DNA from: Chrysogorgia sp. JL179-B06
Lineage: Eukaryota; Cnidaria; Anthozoa; Scleralcyonacea; Chrysogorgiidae
Reading direction: 5' to 3'
NCBI GenBank assembly: GCA_035772405.1
Contig: JAYKKM010000418.1
Span: 135,001-199,000 of the forward strand
DNA: 64,000 bases
Shown here: positions 25,961 through 37,975 of the stretch, one piece after another
Layout of the letters: the number at the start of each line of letters is the position of its first letter
Numbering within the stretch: the stretch's first letter is position 1
Program-made: the position numbers and the translations under genes
Notes under the pieces: generated by a model
Told to the model about the DNA's origin: nothing
Database searches by the model: none
What the model saw: only the letters and a program-made list of their open reading frames with translations

Positions 25961-25984
25961 CGGACATAATACATATTATGGATG

Positions 25985-27052
25985 CGCATTGTAATAATAA
26001 TACATATTATGGATGCGCATTGTTTTGCTGATGACACACAGTTATATTTGTCTTTTAAGTCCAACAGCTTGTCCATTCAAAGTGAAGCCATGTTAGCTAT
26101 GGAGAATTGTATTTCGGATTTGCGGAAATGGATGTTTGAAGACAAGCTCAAAATAAACGATGGTAAAACTGAATTTTTAATTATTGGTTCCAAACAACAA
26201 CTAAAGAAACTTAATCCCTGTCATATTCGTGTTGGCAGTGTTAATATTCATCCTGTTTCATCGGTGCGCAATCTTGGATCCTGGTTTGATTCTAACTTGT
26301 CGATGTCAACACATGTAACTAAGGCCTGTGGTGCTGCATTTTTCTGGTTACATAACATCAAGCGTATCAGCAAATTTTTATCTCGGGAAAATCTGGTTGC
26401 TGTGATACATGCTTTCATAACAAGCCGCTTAGATTATTGTGATAGCCTCCTTTACGGTCTACCCAATACCGAGTTGGCTAAGTTACAAAGAGTACAGAAT
26501 GCCGCCGCCAGATTGGTGACCTCTACTCGGAAACATGATCATATTACACCGATTTTATGTGAATTACACTGGCTGCCCGTCAAATCTAGAATTCATTTTA
26601 AAATCTTATTACTTACTTTTAAGGCATTACATGGAATGGCTCCTAACTATATTAGAGACTTACTTACTATTAGAGTGCAGGGACGCTACTCTTTATAAAG
26701 ATCAAATAGTAGCATAGTGTTAGAAGCTCCACTAGGTAAAATGTTACGATCATTTGGAGATCGTTCCTTCAGTGTGGCCGCTCCGAAGCTTTGGAATGAA
26801 CTTCCTTTGGCAATGCGTGACATTCCAACACTTAGTGTTTTTAAAAGTAGCCTTAAAACTTATCTTTTTAAGTTAGCTTTTAACATTTAGGTTAGTTATT
26901 TATTCAATTAATATTAGTCCATTATTTCAATTCTTACATACCTGTATGTATATTGTATTTTTGTAATCTTATTGTACTGCACTTTTGATCATTTTATGTT
27001 AAAAGGCGCATTATAAATATTAAATTATTATTATTATTATTATTATTATTAC
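25985..27052 (+). mobile_element. 5'-truncated LINE (L2-like)
   Basis: The frame 25982-26698 starts in the RT palm with CFADDTQLYLSF and continues through SVRNLGSWFDSNLS, ITSRLDYCDSLLYGLPN and LQRVQNAAARLV. After a frameshift the end follows (RSFSVAAPKLWNELPLAMR, SLKTYLFKLAF) to about 26889. The 3' end has AAAAGGCGCATTATAAAT and an ATT-repeat tail (27025-27050), typical of L2-type elements. Inactive because truncated and frameshifted. Confidence 0.87.
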
Positions 27053-27689
27053 TGCATTTATGTAGTAGACATCAAGTTAAATACATGTAGTTGTCAAAAT
27101 CCAAACGTAATAATAATAATGTGTTAAACAATGTGTTACTTACGTTTCTGAGAGAATAGTACCGGAACATGCTTGTGTTTATTTAATTCATTTTTCTTAC
27201 TCGACGATTCTACAACTTGAACATTCAAGACATCCTGCAAATATATAAAGACTGAAACCTCAGCAAAATAAATATAAACAGAATAAAATATAATATGAAA
27301 AAGTCATCATCTTGAAACTCGATATTCAAGTGAAACAAGATAAGACAAAGTGTAGTAATATTTCAACTTTATTCGAAAGGATTTACAAAGCAATTTATGA
27401 CCTACGAGAGAAAGATGATGTAGTCGCCTAACAATAATCAGAGTAATTGAACGGAATAAGTTTGATATAGTCGTGAGTAGTGCAGTGCCCTGAGTATTTA
27501 GTGCCGCTAGAGTAGACTCTATTCACTACAATAGTACATTTGTAAATTAATGTTAAGAACTAGATGTGAATCGTAATGGTTAGTACACATTTCAGGTTGT
27601 TTATGAGGATTAGCTATTTTATAGATGGCCTGTGAATATTTAAAGCCATTTTATATCAAATAACTACAATAAAGTAAATTGTTTGCTAC
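27053..27689. other. Non-coding stretch
   Basis: No gene or repeat recognised. Confidence 0.35.
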
Positions 27690-27800
27690 ACAAGCTTTAA
27701 CGCAAATTCAGAAAAAAATTTCTGAGCCCCAGACGGGAATAGAACCCGCAACCTTCATGATCTCCGGTTAGTCGACGCCAGAACTCAGATGGCAGAGGTA
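27690..27800 (-). repeat. tRNA-derived SINE, copy 3 (minus)
   Basis: On the minus strand the B-box region reads GGTTCTATTCCCG (27734-27744) with a CGGGTTC-type T arm and the body phrase TCTGGGGCTCAG. It shares CAAGCTTTAACGC with the copy at 28885. Confidence 0.65.
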
Positions 27801-27845
27801 CTAGTTCCTTCGTGCGACATACCTTTATCAGTGTTGCAGGACTCG

Positions 27846-27935
27846 AGTCCGGACTCGGATTCGTCTAGACAGAACTCGGACTCGTCTGGGTAGGACTCGT
27901 CTGGGTAAGACTTGGACTTGGTAATAATGACTCAA
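27846..27935. repeat. GGACTCG-rich short tandem repeat
   Basis: Repeats of GGACTCGTCTGGGTA type. The same GGACTCG phrase dominates 28660-28800, so the foldback element between them is flanked by related tandem DNA. Confidence 0.65.
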
Positions 27936-28072
27936 GAACTCAAGCCGAGACCAACGGAGTCCAGCGGTTTCTCTCGTTTAGTACTGACGATACTGTTGTT
28001 TTCTGTTGCGTATTTATACCGCGTCTTAGACGGCAGGATTAACTTGAAACATTTTATTGTTGCGTATTTATT

Positions 28073-28539
28073 TGTGAGCAACTTTGCAATATTGTGGCGC
28101 AACATAGCAATTTTGATTGATAAGTTCCTCGATCAACTTGCAACCGTTTCAGGAAGATTGCTCGTCGGATTACTGCGATGGCTTATTTCCCTTGGTTCTG
28201 TTGTTTGCAGTATTCAGCGAATTCGACAACTTGCGGAGTTGAAACCGTTCGTTCCTGGTTTCCATGGAACCACTGTTCCAAAAATTAAAACCGATTTACG
28301 ATATTTGAAATGGTTTGCTGCCACAGCCTTAACTTAGAGCTGATTTCTTGCTGTCTTGATCGAGATGACCACCATGTAACGACTTGCTCTCTTCGAGATG
28401 TTGAATTACTGCGACTGGGAAATGAAGAAGCCGTTGAAGTAATCCGACGAGCCATCTTCCTGAAACGGTTGCAAGTTGGTCGAGAAACTTGTCAAACAAA
28501 ATTGCAATGTTGCGCCGCAATGTTGCAAAGATGCTCACA
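28073..28539. repeat. Long inverted repeat (foldback), arms about 120 bp
   Basis: The left arm starts TGTGAGCAACTTTGCAATAT and the right arm ends GCAAAGATGCTCACA. Between them both arms carry TTGCAACCGTTTCAGGAAGA and TCGTCGGATTACT in inverse order. The spacer is about 230 bp. The open frames crossing the arms (28310-28573 plus, 28329-28580 minus) are by-products of the symmetry. Confidence 0.85.
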
Positions 28540-28659
28540 AAAGGATGGTTTGACTGTAACGGGACTTGTGTAGCTGACACCTGTGATTACATTTTATTAT
28601 TTGAGTGTCCTTGTTTTAATGAGCATACGCAGTTGCTAGTGAATAATGCTTGTGGGTTC

Positions 28660-28800
28660 GGATTCCAAAGAGGTGGACTCTGACTTGAAATGACCAGGAC
28701 TCGGACTCGAAAGAGGTGGACTCTGACTTGGAATGACTCGGACTCGAAAGAGGTGGACTTGGACCCGACCTCGGAAACGATGGCTATGGCTCGGACTGAG
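28660..28800. repeat. GAGGTGGACTCTGACTTG tandem repeat
   Basis: About three units of AGAGGTGGACTCTGACTTG followed by AATGACTCGGACTCGA, with decaying copies at both ends. Confidence 0.75.
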
Positions 28801-28884
28801 ATGAGGTGAAATTGACTGCAACACAGATCTTTATCAGAATATATTAAATGTGTCTTGCAGCTTGGTTATTTTAATATAGTAAAT

Positions 28885-29010
28885 TGTTTGCTTCTCAAGC
28901 TTTAACGCGTCTAACCAGAGATCACGAAGGTTGCGGGTTCGATTCCCGTCTGGAGATCAGGAACCTTTTTCTGAGTTTGTGTTAAAGCTTGAGTAGTAAA
29001 TAATTGACTC
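28885..29010 (+). repeat. tRNA-derived SINE, copy 4
   Basis: An A-box-like segment is lost, but GCGTCTAACCAGAGATCACG (anticodon arm) and GGGTTCGATTCCCG (T arm, about 28935-28948) are intact. The copy is bounded by CAAGCTTTAACGC and its inverse GTTAAAGCTTGAG. Confidence 0.7.
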
Positions 29011-29539
29011 TATTGAAATAACCAAACTGCAAGTCTCATTTAATAAATAACTACAAACTATCTAGTTTCTAGAGATTTTCAGTCGTGGCAATAGAAGCGT
29101 TCCGAAATATTTGAGGAATTAATTTCCTAACTTCAACCAATTCATTTGATGAGTTCCTCAAACAGTTGACGAAACTCGTTGAGAAATTGCTAATTCAAAC
29201 CATTTCAAACATCCTGCTTTCATCCTGTTGATTAGTTAATTACTAAGCACAATCTGATTGGTCAATTTAAATGGGAAGTTAGCAATTTTGAACCAATCCC
29301 AGTGTTTCTGAGCCCTTAGCCTTCCCTCTGCCATCTGAGTTGGTTGAAGAAGAAATGAAATTCACGAGAAATTATATTTTTCAATTTTAACTATGAAAAA
29401 ACCCGTTTTTACCGAAAAATATTGGTTATATGAGAATAGACACACAAAGAAGGTATTGTGATGTTTTTTCTCTGTTGGAAACGATTAATATGTGAAATAA
29501 AATGAAAACATTTCGAAATTTATGAATTATTTATAACCG

Positions 29540-29650
29540 ATGTAAGCTCAATGGTTAGAGCGTCTAACCGCAGACCAGAAGGTTCGATTCCGTCTGGGGC
29601 TCAGGAACATTTTTTTTGAGTTTACGTTAAAGCTTGAGTAGCATAGCATA
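29540..29650 (+). repeat. tRNA-derived SINE, copy 5 with clear A and B boxes
   Basis: The A box AGCTCAATGGTTAGAGC (about 29548-29565) and B box GGTTCGATTCC (29581-29591) are at the spacing of a tRNA gene. The acceptor stem does not close and no CCA-side discriminator is visible, so this is a SINE head and not a functional tRNA. The tail again has GTTAAAGCTTGAGTAGC. Confidence 0.75.
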
Positions 29651-29659
29651 ACCAAGCTG

Positions 29660-32600
29660 TAAGTCACATTTAATACAATCCCAGTAAGTTGTTAACATTT
29701 CGAGGAAGTTCTCAATAATTACGAAGAACTCATCAAATGAATTCATCAAATGTATTGACTGAAATGAATTAACTGCAACAATACCTTTATTATAGTCATG
29801 GACATTTTATTATATTTGCCTTGTGAAAATCCTTGATCATCGTTTACAATATTTTCTAAAAGATCGCCACATGTCATTTCCTCATCGTGAGTTATACCAT
29901 CACCAATCAATAACCTGCATTCTGGTATATAAAATGTCGCTGATGGTAATTTATTGCAAACTTCAGTAACATTCTTTGCCAATGTCATAAAAAGATCTAT
30001 AAATGAAGTAAAAAATCAACAACTAATTAAACTATGTTTAAATATTATACATGGAAGGGATGAGTCAAAAGGGATGAGTCAAAAGGGATGAGTCAAAAGG
30101 GATGAGTCAAAAGGACCTTTCCGGTTTTGTTTAGTCTTTATTTTTGATTAAGTTAGGGTTAGCTACGGTTAGGTTTAAAGTTAGGATCAAGGTTAGCGTT
30201 TGGATTGGGACACTTCTTAAAAGGGGAAGGTCCTTTTTAGTCATCCCTTTTAGCCTTTGGACATCTCTCCCGCGCATGGGGGGATGCGTTGAGTGTCAAC
30301 CGTCGAACAAAGTGTTTTGAAGTGCTTCGTTGCCAACTTGACGTTGTAAATACTTCGGAAATTCGCCGAGTCTTCTCAAAAAACCCTATAGAGGCTTTCT
30401 CATTTATCTACAATCCAAATAAGTCCACTCAGAACCCGATTTTTTGTTTGAACCTCGTCACTTGGTCTTCCACGCTTCGCATCAGTCAAGGCTGACATAA
30501 TTCGAAACGAAAGTCAAGTAAATGTTGAGTATTGTGAAAAATACAGAAATAATTAATTTCTAAGGTATGTTTTCTTTCAATTAAAAGACAAAATGAATAA
30601 TTTATATCAAGGATTGAAAAGATGTATACGGATCTGTCCACCAAGTGAATTTTTTGCTTCGAAAAATGGCCGACCGAGCGTGCAATGCCTCACGGTTGAC
30701 ACTCACTCTTTAAAAAGAAATTAAAAATAATATTCAATAATTAAAAATTCAATAATTAAAAGAAACCAAGATGGGATTGACGTATTTGACACTTGAAGCT
30801 TCTTGTTTTATGATTTCAAAAACACTTCGTTGCTTCTAAAAGCCAGTTTTGAACAACAGCTCTCTCAACTCTCTGTAAGTTACCGTCTTGCTGAAGATGT
30901 GAAAATGTTCTGAGTGGAGTTATATACAGAACAAGGACGACATTGAGATTACATGTACTTTGGTATCTTTGAGATATCTTTGTTTCACATGAAGAATTCT
31001 GACGATACATGGACGATCGTACAGGTAGTACATATATTAACTAGAAATACGTTCCACAAAAACCCCTCGCCCTCCTTTTCTACCAAACCCCCCTCCACCC
31101 GACCCCTAGAGTTTCTTTTCCCAATCCATGGTCCCCAGTACCCAGACCGCGTCTGTCGATAACAAATCCCAAAAGGCCGGTTCGTCGTATATTTACGTAG
31201 ATTTTGAACGTTATCTCGGCCAATATTCAACCGTTTTCAATTGTGAAAACAGATTTCGTAAAAACCTATTCGTAAAAACCTATTTATGTAGTTTATCAGA
31301 TCACCACTCGCCAATGGCCGCCCAAAATCCAAATATTGACCGATTCAAACGGATCATCCAAAACGAATTTTTACTTCCTTATAAGGAGTTGGTCCTACCA
31401 TGCTCCAAAATGGGTCCCTGTCGCGGCGAGATTATCACCCTCGCTTGCGAAGGGATAACGGCAAGGTTTGGAGTTTGGATGTCAGCCTTTTAATTTCTTT
31501 AAGCTAGTATTAATAATGTTCCAACAAACACCTTTTGATTTCTTGCCACTCAAAACATAAAATCCATATCTTCTCGCCAATATCCTCTTAAAGTTTTGTT
31601 CATTTCACATGCACTAAGAGATCGATCCCCTTCAGATTCATACTTATAGGTACATTATACAATTATACTGTATAGTAACAGTGCCTTTAAATTGAACTTA
31701 CCAGTGTCAATGCTCTCTTCTAGACTAACTTCAAATTTATATTTCAATCTCAATGTCATATGTTTAGAAAGAAAATTCATCAGTGATATCATTGACATGA
31801 ATATTTGTTTCTTGTAAACCTCTCTCCTGTAAGCTGTAAATAAATACTTTGTCCTTCTCTGCTGATTCCAGATCTAGTAACCATAGCAATAGGTTTTTGT
31901 TTATCATTTCATTCTAGATACAAAAAAAAATCAATTTAGTAACTCCTGTAAATCATAGTAGATAATATTGGGTTGTAGAAAGTCTGGTCTTCGGGGCCTC
32001 GCAGAAAAAGGTGGATAAGCAAAATTCAGAGTGATGGCTCTCACTGTTATTAACCTTGCTCTATGTCCAAGCCAAGCTTCCACGTGATAAAGTGACTGAG
32101 AGAAGTAAAGATCCGAGAGAAAGTAAAAGCTCTCACTATTATGAATCTTGCTCTCTTTTACAAGCTCCTTGCATGATATTATAAAATACATTCTGCAATA
32201 TCCTTGCCCACCTATTCTACCCCCACCCCCACTAGAGTTTCGTCTCCCCAGCCATGGTCGCACGCAGATTTTGAAGGTTAACATATGAGCCTATTATATT
32301 ACGAGGACGCGCATACCCTTCGTAAAAACGGTTTATATACTTTGAAAATAACCGGCAATCAGGAGACCGCTTCGTCGTATATTATTTTGAACGTTATCTC
32401 GATTAATCTTTAACCATTTTCAATTCTGAAAACAGATTTGGAATTACCGAGTCTAAATACATAAAATACGTAAACATGTATACCCTTCGTAAAAACCTGC
32501 TTACTGTATGTACTTAAAAATTAATCGGCCATGTTTGTGCCGTTTTTCTCCCCAACGAATGCAAAAGGCGTACTCGGAACTTACTGGTTGGTCTTAGCCA

Positions 32601-33000
32601 ATCATGATATTTGGTCCTACCATGTACGGCTTATATATATATATATAATATATACAAACTTTTTGTGAGAAATGGATCCCTTCCGCGGCGAGATTATCAC
32701 CCTTGCTTCGACCTCGCTTGTGAGGGGATATGTACCATGAGCTTGAGTCGTATATGATCACATAGCTGATGAAGCGCTGAGTTGGATATGAAGCTCATAT
32801 ATGATGAGAGCAAATGGTATGTAATGTTATGTAATGTCATTTAATATGTAAATATAGAAACCTCGTCCCCAGGGCTTTCACGGTGGAGGCAAGATGGCGG
32901 TCAAGCTTTGCAAAGGCTGCCATTGAGTGAGACATAGTTTGACGCTACTCTGGCTTTAAAACGTTTTTTGAACGTAACTTTAAAAGTAATTACTGTCCAT
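29660..33000. other. Non-coding region with small repeats
   Basis: No gene supported. Two C-rich copies of CTAGAGTTTC...CCATGG type (about 31095-31135 and 32228-32262), each next to a GCTCTCAC phrase or ATTTTGAACG phrase, suggest a dispersed element. Short TA microsatellite at 32630-32655. Confidence 0.45.
30056..30116. repeat. 14-bp tandem repeat, four copies
   Basis: GGGATGAGTCAAAA repeated four times head to tail. An inverse phrase TTTTAGTCATCCCTTTT is at 30235-30251, so the flanks may form a larger stem. Confidence 0.85.
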
Positions 33001-33004
33001 GACC

Positions 33005-33910
33005 CAACTTTTCGACGCTCCTATCAAGTGTCTTCATCAGAGGTGATCGTTGTAAAGTTACGATCCCAATAAACCCTCATAGAATCGATGATGACGTTAG
33101 CTATTAACAAGATGCAAATAAGCTGAAAATAAACCACCATCATCGCGATTCAATGGGGCGTGGGTGCTATTGATATGCCAAAGCATCCAGACAACGTCTC
33201 TGTAGTGGTAATAATTGTGGAATTTTCCCACGCAATCTCATGGTATAGGTTACACACGCGTCCTCCGACAAAGCAGAATTTTCCTTTTTTGAAAAGAAAA
33301 CTGCCTTTTGGTGTTCTTTTAAACACGTACGAAACTGACGTTTAGTCTGACCGATGTACTCCTCACGGAATGGAATAAATAGCGTCTTTCCTCTGTTCAT
33401 TCGCAATACAATCCTTAGGTTTTGCAAAAATATGACCCAATGTCAAGAAAGGTTTTTGAGCAACTTTTACGTTGAAACTACCTAAGATTATTTTAATTGG
33501 TTCCGTAATCCTTGAATATATATACGGAACAACCGCAAAACCCATCACCGAACTTTCGTTCTCAGAGTTTGTACGTAGTGGAGTAACTGCAGGTTTTAAA
33601 CAGTTTTTTAGAAAATCATTAGGATAGTTATTTGCCTTTAAAGCGTCGAATACATGTTCTCGCTCACTTTCCCTTGAATCGGAAGTAGATGGTATGCCTT
33701 GAGCTCTCAAAAACAAAGTTCTATAGGAACGGACCTTTTATGGCATATGGGGTGGTGAGAATCAAATGAAAGATATTTGTCAGTGTGCGTTGGTTTTCGG
33801 TATACAGCAGTTTCTAATTTCCCGTGGTCTGTTCGTTTGACGACTGAATCCAAAAATGATAAATAATCATTCTTTTTTCATCATTATATACCTCTAGGTC
33901 TTCTGAAAAT
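33005..33910 (-). mobile_element. Penelope-like element fragment (RT thumb and GIY-YIG endonuclease)
   Basis: On the minus strand the readable order is LSFLDSVVKRTDHGKLETA and KPTHTDKYLSFDSHHP (RT C-terminal region, about 33880-33750), then LFLRAQGIPSTS and DALKANNYPNDFLKNC (33716-33600), then the endonuclease phrase EEYIGQTKRQFRTCLKEHQ (about 33365-33310). Frameshifts separate the blocks. Downstream of the frame, CTGATGAAGACACTTGATAG and GCGTCGAAAAG (33040-33010) form the usual 3'-terminal phrase of this group, which is hammerhead-like but not convincing here. The copy lacks the RT palm. Confidence 0.8.
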
Positions 33911-36036
33911 ATTTTTTTCATAGCAGTCACTTCCAAATCTTGGTTATTCTTACTAACATAACACAAACCACACACCTTCAGACCTAAAATAAAGTTTGGT
34001 ATGTATGTATGTTAATTTTGAATTATGTACACAGTACTATCTAGCTACCAAGCCTATAACCATTATAAAAAATATCTTTAGAAACTTAATATTATTTAAA
34101 TAAAGGTATAAAATATATACATAATTTTAGTAGACAGTATATTAGGCTGTCCAAAATTGTGGTGACGAAACGTGCGTTACATGCACAAACATAGTTTTAC
34201 AGTAACAATATCGCGTTACACCCAGAAGGGAATTATTATTGTAATTATCTCAATGGTTCTTATTTCACCAGAACGTTCCAATTTCTTTTCTACGCGCTAT
34301 CAAGTAAGCTTTGGATAGGGGCTAAATCCAACGTTATGTCGCGATGAGTTTGTTTTGCATTTGACATATTCGGGAGTTGGTTGTGCGTTGTCTTATTAAC
34401 CAATAAGATTTTACTAAGCCAACTGGAAATAACAGTATTCAACGCAATATATTTACATTTTAATTCAAAGATTTGTGTCTACTAGCAGCTGCATGTTTTC
34501 AAAAATATTTGGCATAATTTAAAGTAGATTATGTCAAAGAGGGATAATCATATTCATAAATAATGCACTTGATGTAAGTGCTATTGAGATGATAGGATGG
34601 TTAAATTAGTTAAATTGTTGCTTTTAATTTTACTTTGACTTTCATTTAACTACTTGACTAAAAGCAAGAAAATTAAAATAAATCATAAAAATTATTCACG
34701 ATCAATTAAGTTGTTGAAGAATGCTATAACATTAAACAGACCTAAGCCTTAATCTTGGCCTTTAAAACTCTTGTTGTCACCCAGTGTTTTAAATCCTATA
34801 ATCAGTATGTGTCGTTGTCTGTAGTAAACATGTTTCCCTAAAAACAGATGTGCATAAACAAGATTTTGTTTCCACCAACGAAATCTGGCAATTACGCAAA
34901 TGCAATTACGTTACCAGGCCTCATTAATGTTTTTTTGTGCCTGCAAGCAGAATTTATAGAAGTTGGAAATGTGCCTGCAAAAATGTTGTGTGCAAAGTGC
35001 GAACCATGGGAAACAAGGATTTGGAAAACTTCCACTCTCCTCCGCAGAGGCTTCTTGCGCTTTTTTAGAGTTCGGGTAATACTATAGGTGGGCTATTATT
35101 GGGCTCACAGGGTGTTTGGGGGACGCGTGGAGACTTCACAACGCTTGCGCTTCTGACTTCCGAAAACAAACGCTTTGTGTCAATTTCCCACGGCCAGCTG
35201 ACAATGGTAGCATGACAAGTAAATTTCATTTTTAAAATCGATTCCTAACTCAATTCCTAACTCGATTCCTAACTCGTTCCTAACTCGGTACTTAGTATAC
35301 CTCCGATATTATTTGTTCGTTGTCTATATAAGCGTACCTTAGTTTGCACGCGACGCGATCAATTATTTCTTTTTATTTCCGTGACAGGCTTTTGAACGAA
35401 AAACTTGCATTGCATGCAATAAAACCTGAAAAATCTTACATCACGACATGCTCCTAACAAAAAATATTATTTTGAAAACGTACACGTCATGTAAAAACAG
35501 CTAATTAATGAACTACAAAAATAAAATCTCTGCGCCTGCACAAACTTTCTGAATTGTAAATAGTGCCTGCGAACATCATACTTTGTAAATACAGTTTTAA
35601 TTATTAGCTAAAAAATCAGCAAAAAATTTGTGCCTGCACAAATTGAAAATGTGCCTGCAAGCGGCGCTCGCACCCTCGCGCACTTTAATGAGACCTGTAC
35701 GTTACTGACCTATTTTATACTGTAGTTTTAACTGAACTGACTGAACTATAGTAAATGAGCAGTGTCTAGGTCAATCAACAAATCGCGGACAGACTGTTTC
35801 GCCCTATTTGGGGATATCGTCAGCATGATGAAGCTGGCCTAACACGTCTAAAAAGGTATACAGTATAAATATCACAATCTAAAAGACGGGATGTAGGATA
35901 TAATGCAGGTACTGTACCACACTGCCCCATTAACAAGTCTTACATAATAATCTTACTGTATAAAGTTTTAATTGCTGTTAATCAATTTCATTTGCTGATT
36001 AACCTAATATTGAAAAAATATATATATATATATATT
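33911..36036. other. Non-coding region
   Basis: No gene supported. A phrase GTGCCTGCAAG recurs between 34935 and 35660 (for example TGTGCCTGCAAGC twice), perhaps remains of a decayed repeat. Direct CTAACTCGATTCCTAACTC repeats are at 35245-35285. Confidence 0.4.
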
Positions 36037-36295
36037 ATTAGATGATTAACGTTGCTACTCGGATCAAACAAAATAACTCAACAAAAGAACTGAGATAATT
36101 TCCAAATGTTGGCACGAAAACAAATTTTATGTCAAGAACCTTCGCCGCACTAAGAATAAAGTGACACCTCTTGGAACACCCCCTCGAACAATGATCTCAC
36201 GCGCAACATAAACAGAAACCGAAGCGAGACTTCCTCAGTTGCCTGATGATCGCTTAAACGCGTGAAACTCCGAGTAGCAACGTTAATCATCTAAT
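36037..36295 (+). mobile_element. Short non-autonomous element with 27-bp inverted ends and a hammerhead
   Basis: The left end (36037-36063) reads ATTAGATGATTAACGTTG then CTACTCGGA. The exact inverse is at 36269-36295. The 259-bp element is flanked on both sides by TA-rich sequence and has no open frame. A complete hammerhead ribozyme lies against the right end and shares its stem III and stem I with the inverted repeat. A short Penelope derivative or retrozyme-like element is the most likely origin. Confidence 0.75.
36238..36281 (+). ncRNA. Hammerhead ribozyme (type I), intact core
   Basis: Stem I is GTTGC (36238-36242) with GCAAC (36277-36281). The core CTGATGA (36243-36249) is followed by stem II CGC/GCG (36251-36253 / 36260-36262) flanked by a T-T mismatch, then GAAA (36264-36267). 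Stem III is ACT/AGT (36267-36269 / 36273-36275) with loop CCG. The predicted cleavage is after A36276, in a GTA triplet that fits the NUH rule. All three stems and all invariant residues are present. Self-cleavage is inferred. Confidence 0.8.
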
Positions 36296-36296
36296 A

Positions 36297-36656
<360 letters not shown>

Positions 36657-36685
36657 CCTTTCAACATGTAGTTTGATCGAGTGAA

Positions 36686-37228
36686 ATGCCAAATATTACC
36701 TATAATATACCCAGAATCTTATCCCGGCATTACCACCATATATACAGAACTCGTGACTATAGGCTCTCGGCAACGGCTTCCGTAGCTCCGTGGTCAGAGC
36801 ACTGCACTAGCAATCGCAGGGTCGCGGGTTCAATTCCTACCGGAAGGCCGCTAAGTTGCATTTTTCGCAACTGGTCCCGGTTTGGTCTTAAAATGTATGT
36901 ATTCCAACACTCGAAATTTTCCTTCACCATAAATCCTTTCAACATGTAGTTTGATCAAGTGAAATGCCAAATATTACCTATAATATACCCAGAATCTTAT
37001 CCCGGCATTACCACCATATATACAGAACTCGTGACTAGGCTCTCGGCAACGGCTTCCGTAGCTCCGTGGTCAGAGCACTGCACTAGCAATCGCAGGGTCG
37101 CGGGTTCAATTCCTACCGGAAGGCCGCTAAGTTGCATTTTTCGCAACTGGTCCCGGTTTGGTCTTAAAATGTATGTATTCCAACACTCGAAATTTTCCTT
37201 CACCATAAATCCTTTCAACATGTAGTTT
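36686..37228 (+). repeat. Tandem duplication (2 x about 272 bp) carrying a tRNA-Ala-like SINE
   Basis: Two near-identical units (36686-36958 and 36959-37228) differ mainly by a 3-bp deletion near 37038. Each contains a tRNA-like head: GTAGCTCCGTGGTCAGAGC (A box and D arm), an anticodon loop CTAGCAA (AGC, alanine-like) and GGGTTCAATTCC (B box). The 3' half of the acceptor (CGGAAGG) pairs 6 of 7 with GCTTCCG, but the T stem is mismatched. After the head comes GTTGCATTTTTCGCAACTGG. This is a SINE, and the duplication is recent. Confidence 0.85.
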
Positions 37229-37252
37229 GATCGAGTGAAATGCCAAATATTA

Positions 37253-37605
<353 letters not shown>

Positions 37606-37686
37606 GAATAATGTTGTAATTATATCAGCTATTTCAAGAGTGCTCAATATCTTGAGAGATAGAGCGATATAGATATATAACTAAAT

Positions 37687-37782
37687 ATTGTTTGCTGTTA
37701 CTGCTAGTTTCACGCCCGTAGACGATCTTCAGACAACTGAAGATCGTCTACGGGCGTGAAACTAGCAGTAACAGCAAACAAT
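37687..37782. repeat. Perfect 46-bp palindrome, 4-nt loop, made of two hammerhead 3' halves
   Basis: Arms 37687-37732 and 37737-37782 are exact inverses around ACAA. Each arm, read outward, has CTGAAGA, a stem II of CGTC-TACG-GGCG (a UNCG-type tetraloop), GAAA, and a stem III ACT/AGT with loop AGC, then A. These are the core parts of a hammerhead, but the 5' strand of stem I is replaced by the palindrome centre. It is flanked by TTAGTTATATATCTATA-type sequence in inverse order. Confidence 0.85.
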
Positions 37783-37834
37783 CTTTAGTTATTTAGTTAT
37801 ATATCTATATATATATATATTTATATCAGTCGGA

Positions 37835-37927
37835 AGGCCTTAAAGTTGCATTTTTCGCAACTGGTCCCGGTTTGGTCTTAAAATGTATGTATTACAACAC
37901 TCGAAATTTTCCTTCACCATAAATCCT

Positions 37928-37968
<41 letters not shown>
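37835..37968 (+). repeat. SINE tail copy and TA microsatellite
   Basis: GGAAGGCCTTAAAGTTGCAT and the following GTCCCGGTTTGG phrase match the tail of the SINE at 36686-37228 without its head. A (TA)n run follows at 37930-37968. Confidence 0.75.

Positions 37969-37969
<1 letters not shown>

Positions 37970-37975
<6 letters not shown>

Noticed and set aside
27912..28580. Membrane-protein gene(s)
   Set aside because: The frames lie on the arms of a long inverted repeat, and the same sequence is read on both strands.
31128..31493. Protein-coding gene of 121 codons
   Set aside because: No domain, and it overlaps a dispersed C-rich repeat.
33005..33062. Hammerhead ribozyme on the minus strand
   Set aside because: CTGATGA, a GAC/GTC stem and GAAA can be read, but there is an extra A and no convincing stems I and III.
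36775..36850. Functional tRNA-Ala genes (two copies)
   Set aside because: The T stem is mismatched, the first acceptor pair is missing and there is no terminator run. They are followed by a SINE body.
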